A DNA stretch of 64,000 nt, from the NCBI GenBank assembly GCA_018417955.1, contig JACTVC010000023.1, positions 963,116-1,027,115 of the forward strand, read 5' to 3'. The notes below the pieces were generated by a model that ran no database searches, was not told where the DNA came from, and saw only the letters and a list, made by a program, of their open reading frames with translations. The stretch comes from Laccaria trichodermophora. Its lineage: Eukaryota > Basidiomycota > Agaricomycetes > Agaricales > Hydnangiaceae. Every line of letters starts with the position of its first letter. The stretch's first letter is position 1. Below, piece by piece: positions 60,037-64,000 of this stretch. The translations under genes and the position numbers were made by a program.

Positions 60037-61336
60037 AAGTAAGCGTTTTGATTTTATGCCGTTGTAGTTACGGGACTCGCTCTACATTGTACAACGAAAC
60101 TTGAAGTTTTTGGATTACATAAAAATTAGAAATTGTTAGTCTAGAGTATAGAACCATATGCTCGCTTCTACATCTGTGTCGATAGCATCGGTCGACACTG
60201 TTTGCCTCAAAGTAATTATGGCTACTGACAGAACTGAAACCCAGCGAGATCGCCCTTTTTTCGCATGCCAACTTGATGCCAACTTCTTGACGAGATTTAC
60301 CAGTGATTTACCACCGGGGCCCGCTGCACGGCGTTAAAATTTGGTGGATGGGCATGAGATGGAGCACCAAGAAAAGCTGAGTGAGTCCGGCTCGAGGACC
60401 GATACGTTGTGTTAACGTTGCTCCCCAAAGAAATGCAACGCAGGCGTAAGGCGATACATTCTGTCGCTCCCAAAAAAGCCCGCAACACAAAGGTAAGACG
60501 AAGTTTAAGCTGCAGGCTTCTTACCTTTCTTATTCCTGTAGATTCAAATTTATCATCATCTGTTTTTCTTCTGCATGTAAGTACTAATTTTCCATCACTG
60601 AATTCTTCGATAGAACGCCAAGGACGACTGCATACCGGTTGTTTTACGCGGGGGCGGGAGTTTTTCCGAGGGACCTTCATGGCTACGACCTGTTCCCGCG
60701 ACTCCCAATCCCGTCCCTTGCGGAGGGTTTTTTCCTTGTACGAAATGGGTGGCAATCATTTGATGCTTCCAAAGCTCTTAGCTGAGCGCTTCGCATCTAT
60801 ACTCATATATTGAAAATGATGGAGGCGGCCTTGGATTTGAATATTGCTGGGGCAGCGGAGCCAAGACATATGTCGTCTGACGTAGTGATGGAGATATGCC
60901 TTCCGTTTCTCGATTGCCGATACAATAACGTATGAAATGTTCAAGTTTCTCTAACTTGTAATCCCAACGTAAGTTGAACGCCGGAGATATCGGCGTTAAA
61001 TTCCAGGCGTAAAGACGTCATTGAGCGCTCTTTGCTCTCAGTCATACTTTGTACCCAGCTAGAGCCCACGAATGCACCCGCCTTGCGCAGCGACCTTGGC
61101 ACGTTCACTGCGGCCATCGATATCGGCAGTATCATCGTCGTCGTCAAGCACTGCCACGACAAGGTACATGGGTTGAACCGACATCAATCCGGATTTGTCC
61201 ATTTCATCAAAAAGAACCATGCTGTCGCCTTCTTTCCCTTCCAATCGCTCCCCTCTCCTGTTCCCTCCGCTGCAATCACACACACTCTTTTCCTCACCAC
61301 AGTCCTTTATCGTACCGTAGAATTTTTATCAAGACT
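60037..61336. other. Gene-poor region
   Basis: Scattered GT-AG sites and short frames occur. One at about 60820-60940 reads HMSSDVVMEICLPFLDC, a possible F-box fragment. The last 100 bases before 61337 are C/T-rich and look like the glucanase promoter. Confidence 0.4.
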
Positions 61337-62526
61337 ATGGTTCACGTCACCGCCGCCGCTGGCGTTCTCGCTTTATCATTCTTCGCTCCCGCCCAAGCCG
61401 CCATGCGGGGCCTCGCTTGGGCGACCGACAATCGTTGGGCAACCGAAATTGGGTCGAAACCCAAAATCCAGTGGTATCACCGTCAGTCCTTCCTTCATTT
61501 TATCCTCATCCCCTCGCTGACCCTCTTCACAACGCAGACTGGCAAGACGGCCCCATCTCACAACTCGCCTCCAAAGAATTCGTTCCTCAATTCTGGGGCC
61601 CCGCCAAATGGTCACAGTGGAACTCACGCGTGTCAGAGATGAATGCGAAGATGCCGCAGCACCTGATGGCGTTCAACGAGCCGGATATTAGCAGTCAGTC
61701 GAACATGGACCCCAATTACGCTGCGCAATTGTACATGGAGCAAATCCAGCCGTGGGGGAATAAGGGCGTGTCGTTGGGTAGTCCGGCCATCGTGTGGAAG
61801 TTGGATTGGATGCAGACGTTTTTGAATGGGGTTAAGAATCGGGGTGGGAGGGTGGACTTCATTTGTATTCATTGGTGAGTGATCTGGTACTTTTGTTCAA
61901 GACGAGGTGTTGATCTTGCGGTAGGTATGGATCGTGGAACGACCTTGCAGGATTCAAGAAATACGTGCAATCTGTGCGGTCCCAGTTCAACAAGCCGATC
62001 TGGGTCACCGAGATGGGAATTACGAGCGGGTCGTACCCTTCGCAGGCGCAAGTCAAGTCGTTCATGATGAACGCCATGTCGTGGCTCGATTCCCAATCAT
62101 ATGTGGAGCGCGCTGTCTGGTTCGGTGAGAATATTCGACGCTTCTTTCTTTGCGCAGCTGATGGCTTCTTCCGCTAGGATGCTTCTCTTCGAGCAACCCC
62201 CCTGATAGCTTTGCCACCGGCTTAAACGCCCTCATCAAAACCGGAGGTGCGCTCTCCGACATGGGCTTCTGGTACGTTTTTCCCTTTCTCATGTCTTCTT
62301 ACCCTATTCTGACGCGCATATACATAGGTATGGGTACAGCTCCGCCCCAAATAAACGCTCCCACCGCGCCGTTGCCCGCGACCTCGCAGCAGCTGACAAC
62401 ACCACCACCGCCGACGACATCACTCCCGTACACTGCGATGAGTTCTGCCACTTGCGAAACGCACAAATTGAGCTGTACGAGCGCGAGCTTGCCGCTAGGG
62501 GCTTGTCCCTCGATGATATCGAGTAG
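61337..62526 (+). CDS. GH128 beta-1,3-glucanase-like (Asl1-type) secreted protein
   Basis: Five exons (61337-61481, 61538-61874, 61925-62124, 62178-62271, 62328-62526) give 324 aa. The signal peptide is MVHVTAAAGVLALSFFAPAQ-A. The glycosyl-hydrolase core follows: RGLAWATDNRW, FVPQFWGPAKWSQW, HLMAFNEPDISSQSN (NEP holds the acid/base Glu), VDFICIHWYGSW, and KPIWVTEMGITSG (the TEMG Glu as nucleophile). The fold ends near MGFWYGYSSAPN. A tail of about 60 aa follows (DITPVHCDEFCHLRNAQIEL and onward to SLDDIE). It would act on cell-wall beta-1,3-glucan during growth or fruit-body change. All exons join in phase. Confidence 0.88.
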
Positions 62527-63904
62527 ACGGTTGTTGCTTGACCCACTCGTTATCCATACTCACCGACCAAGAACTGCGTTCTTAGTCTAAACCCTGCCCT
62601 GCTTGATGCACCTGTTTCTTCTTTTCCCCCTCTCACGCACTGCCTTCAATCTCACGTATTCCCCTCTCCCGCTCGCGGATCACATCATTTCTTTCCCGCA
62701 TTTCTAGATTTATACCACACTTCAGCGCTCAGCTTTTACCAGTTTCAGTACCGCGACATACCCTCGAATGCTGCTCTTTTTTTCTTCTTCTGTTTATTAT
62801 TTGAATGCATCGCCTGGCGCGCCTCTTCATATCGTCCCTTCTGTGCACATGCTTTCTTATTTGATTCGCTGTTGATACGTTAAAAATTGTGCTCGTCGTA
62901 ATATCGGCGAATGGCTGTTCATCAATTGCATTAAGGTCGCTTTGTTTAGGGATGTTGCAGATACATCGGAGGGCCTCACAACGAGAAGATGTATGATGAT
63001 AATCGGCGGCAGATTTACAGACTACGAGAAAAGTTGCGGTTGGGATCAAGGGGGTGCCGGCCCGGGAATCCCATACCGGGGTCCGGTTAGTTAGTCCAGC
63101 CACAGGCTGCGAAAAAAAAAAATGGACACCTCGAGCAGAGGGCCTTATATCATCAAAAAGAGTACCTGTGATAACTACAGAATGTACTAGGATGACTACA
63201 GCTCCAATAGAAGCCATACAGCAGCAGAAAAACGAGTGATATAGGGTATTTATTCGTTTCCTGCCATATTTGGGTTGCAATATTGGATTATATTGCGCAC
63301 TCGCACCCTCATTACTAGCAAACTACTTCGCCGTGGACTGAAAACATAAACAATATTGAAAAATATACAGTATGTCTCATCTGACAAGGTTGGGGAAGAC
63401 TGGATGCAGGATGTTCGCTCCTGTGCAAAAGTCCACAGACTTCGAGGTGCCTTTGACAGCCTGAGCATGCACCGTGAGTCTATCAAATTGGTATCAATAC
63501 CTTTGGATTGATAACAAAAACTTACTTTCTACGCTCCTAAAGTCTCATAGCAATCCGAACCCTGAAAACGGCGGTTTGCGTGGCTTGTGTGGCTTCTGGG
63601 AGAGGATGCGGGGGGAAGCGCTAACGCAGATGATGTCATATTGCTATTTATAGACACGTGCCTGATTACGTTAGTCAGTTAGTCCCCCTCCAATAACACT
63701 TAAGCTTGATGGTGTTACAGAGGCGGAAGTGGGACAAAGTAGCCAAAATCAGAAATCGGGTGCCTTTTGCGCCCGATTCCGACGTATTTCTGCTCGAGGT
63801 ATGGCTATAAGTCCTATTAAAAAATAAAAATAAAAAAGGTGATGAGTTCACGTAGTGAAGGATGTGAGGAGCGAGGGGAAAAACTTCATGCGAGATTAAA
63901 AATT
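62527..63904. other. Subtelomeric sequence without a clear gene
   Basis: An open minus frame at 63280-62729 has no recognisable domain or splice support. A GC-rich patch lies near 63050-63090. From 63820 the sequence is A/G-rich up to the telomere. Confidence 0.5.
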
Positions 63905-64000
63905 TTAGGGTTAGGGTTAGGTTAGGGTTAGGGTTAGGGTTAGGGTTAGGGTTAGGGTTAGGGTTAGGGTTAGGGTTAGGGTTAGGTTAGGGTTAGGGTT
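63905..64000 (+). repeat. Telomere, (TTAGGG)n
   Basis: About 15 TTAGGG units run to the end of the window. Two units lack one G (TTAGG at 63917-63921 and 63982-63986). The G-rich strand reads 5' to 3' towards the end, so this is a right-hand chromosome end. Confidence 0.98.

Noticed and set aside
60409..60813. Possible small spliced gene (MQRRRKAIHSVAPKKARNTK)
   Set aside because: Good donors exist, but neither downstream frame looks like a protein family and the start context is weak.
62729..63280. 183-aa minus-strand frame near the telomere
   Set aside because: No recognisable domain, no promoter or splice support, and biased composition.

Overview
The window is the end of a chromosome from a filamentous basidiomycete, most likely an Agaricomycete. 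Three things support this. The last ~95 bases are TTAGGG telomere repeats. Genes are split by many 45-65 bp GT-AG introns. The gene families are typical of mushrooms: a FunK1 kinase, a class I hydrophobin, cysteine-rich small secreted proteins, a Myb/SANT-like protein, a GMC oxidase, a GH128 glucanase and mushroom-type GSTs.

Layout, left to right. 1-11.6 kb is accessory and rearranged. A small secreted cysteine-rich protein (SSP) gene lies in a ~1.28 kb block duplicated 8.26 kb away. Between the copies are a FunK1 kinase gene with an apparent frame slip and a membrane-protein gene split by a Myb/SANT-like gene; a pair of the membrane gene's exons is duplicated on both sides of the insertion. 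A 505-bp tandem repeat of a gene fragment follows. 11.6-25.8 kb is more ordinary: an unknown protein, a TFIIIC TPR subunit, a single-pass membrane protein with an SH3 domain, an MFS hexose transporter and a hydrophobin. 26.7-29.5 kb is a DNA transposon with perfect 12-bp terminal inverted repeats (TIRs) and a perfect 8-bp target-site duplication (TSD). 31-39 kb holds a HAD phosphatase, a Kha1-type K+/H+ antiporter and a tail-anchored RING protein.

39.5-56.6 kb is rich in redox and detoxification genes: a PNPOx-FNR fusion flavoprotein, D-lactate dehydrogenase, two divergent GST paralogues around an 81-bp inverted repeat, an alkenal-type NADP reductase and an anchored GMC oxidase. A ~513 bp TIR element, a multi-pass membrane protein of unknown function and a divergent ribosomal P1-like gene sit among them. 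57-62.5 kb has an F-box protein, a truncated relative of the membrane protein and a GH128 glucanase. About 1.4 kb of apparently non-coding subtelomere then leads into the telomere.

Gene models were built by hand from reading frames and GT-AG sites. Exon edges are given only where reading frame and splice sites agree. Function calls rest on motifs recognised by eye, without a database search.
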